Part shown: one piece after another, positions 63,482-64,000 of the stretch
Layout: each line of letters begins with the position of its first letter
Position numbering within the stretch: the stretch's first letter is position 1
NCBI RefSeq assembly: GCF_008086175.1
Contig: NZ_VSKM01000011.1
Coordinates: forward strand, 1 to 64,000
Length of the DNA: 64,000 bases
Source: Bizionia saleffrena
GTDB lineage: Bacteria; Bacteroidota; Bacteroidia; Flavobacteriales; Flavobacteriaceae
Reading direction: 5' to 3'
The notes under the pieces: model-generated
Databases searched by the model: none
What the model was told of the DNA's origin: nothing
Seen by the model: only the letters and a program-made list of their open reading frames with translations
Program-made: the position numbers and the translations under genes

Positions 63482-64000
63482 TTATTTATTATAACCAAAT
63501 CGTTTTAATTGAGTTGAATTAGAACGCCAGTTTTTATTTACTTTTACATACAGTTCTAAATGAATTTGCTTACCAAAGAATTTTTCTAAATCCTTTCTAG
63601 CTTCAACTCCAACGCGTTTTAAGGCACTTCCTTTATGACCAATGATAATTCCTTTTTGTGTTTCGCGTTCTACCATAATCACTGATCGGACACGAATAAT
63701 CTTTTCCTCTTCAAAAAATTCTTCGGTGTCTATTTCAACAGCATAAGGAATTTCTTTTTTGTAGTGTATTAAAATTTTCTCTCTAATCGTTTCATTTATA
63801 AAGAAACGCTCTGGCTTATCCGTTAACTGGTCTTTAGGATAAAACGCTGGAGATTCTGGAAGCAACTCGATAATTTTATCGAACACTTCTTTTACATTGA
63901 ACCCTTCTAAAGCCGAGATAGCAATAATTTCGGCATTCGGCACTTTTTCTGCCCAAAGCTGAACTTGCTCTTCTAATTCCTCTTGATTGGATTTGTCAAT
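63482..64000 (-). CDS. era: GTPase Era, 3' part only (5' end beyond the window)
   Basis: Era binds 16S rRNA during 30S assembly. The frame is open to the window edge, so the N-terminal P-loop part is missing. Visible are the end of the G domain (WAEKVPNAEIIAISALEGFNV, with the SAL motif) and the whole KH domain, including IIGHKGSALKRVGVEARKDLEKFFG and IHLELYVKVNKNWR. The gene runs toward the convergent membrane-protein gene, with 6 bases between the stop codons. Confidence 0.95.
   Translation of the reverse strand: MDKSNQEELEEQVQLWAEKVPNAEIIAISALEGFNVKEVFDKIIELLPESPAFYPKDQLTDKPERFFINETIREKILIHYKKEIPYAVEIDTEEFFEEEKIIRVRSVIMVERETQKGIIIGHKGSALKRVGVEARKDLEKFFGKQIHLELYVKVNKNWRSNSTQLKRFGYNK

Noticed and set aside
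1-64000. tRNA or rRNA genes
   Set aside because: I examined the intergenic gaps and saw no cloverleaf-like or GC-rich conserved RNA sequence; a dedicated scan such as tRNAscan-SE would be decisive.

Overview
The window is a low-GC chromosomal segment from a member of the Bacteroidota, most likely a marine Flavobacteriaceae species. The evidence is the absence of Shine-Dalgarno sites, many TAnnTTTG-type -7 promoter boxes (TATATTTG, TATCTTTG, TAACTTTG), and lineage-typical families: Porin_10, GSCFA, DUF4136, DUF4230, DUF4412, DUF5522, a fused E1 alpha/beta dehydrogenase and long forms of HutU and PheH. Most of it is an ordinary core chromosome. I see no prophage, CRISPR array, tRNA or rRNA. The only mobile element is a decayed IS3-family copy.

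Layout. 0-5 kb: outer-membrane porin, rnhB and a large lipoprotein. 5.6-12 kb: an envelope regulatory island with a polyproline lipoprotein, a membrane-anchored periplasmic TPR-CHAT protease candidate, a membrane TPR protein with an anti-sigma-like layout, an ECF-type sigma factor, a DUF4412 protein and a collagen-like lipoprotein. A motif (TGTTAACCTTTT, then ATTAA 12 nt later) occurs upstream of the sigma gene and of the last two genes. 12.4-14.2 kb: a 37-kDa nucleoid-associated protein coupled to a small AAA+ ATPase. 14.2-20.1 kb: lipB, a Pmp3/YqaE microprotein, lysS, an M49-like lipoprotein peptidase and two small periplasmic proteins. 20.2-21.5 kb: dead IS3 element. 21.6-27.8 kb: hemL, glucosaminidase-LysM, a PLP desulfhydrase/ACC deaminase-like enzyme, small proteins, hutU and a DUF4136 lipoprotein. 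28-30 kb: SNase-like protein divergent from an HTH-fused cytosine-5 DNA methyltransferase.

30-52.4 kb is an amino-acid and aromatic catabolism block. A branched-chain keto-acid dehydrogenase set (fused E1, ilvE, E2) is divergent from an Lrp/AsnC regulator. Then comes a nearly complete phenylacetyl-CoA pathway on the minus strand, in transcriptional order tetR-paaE-A-B-C-D-G-H-I-J-Z-hydratase-paaY-paaK, divergent from an extended phenylalanine 4-hydroxylase gene. A perfect 8+2+8 palindrome sits over the inferred start of paaE transcription and is probably the TetR operator. PaaZ carries a C-terminal extension, possibly DinB/DUF1569-like. Gaps in this block carry two families of dispersed inverted-repeat elements.

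52.4-64 kb: rhodanese, DUF4230, GSCFA, alaS, an M23 peptidase-MerR pair, a LemA/TPM operon, a decayed DUF3667 gene, der, a membrane protein and the 3' part of era. The features most worth following up are the CHAT/sigma module with its shared motif, the structured repeat family with covarying stems, the NdpA-AAA pair, the PaaZ extension and the HTH-methyltransferase/SNase pair.
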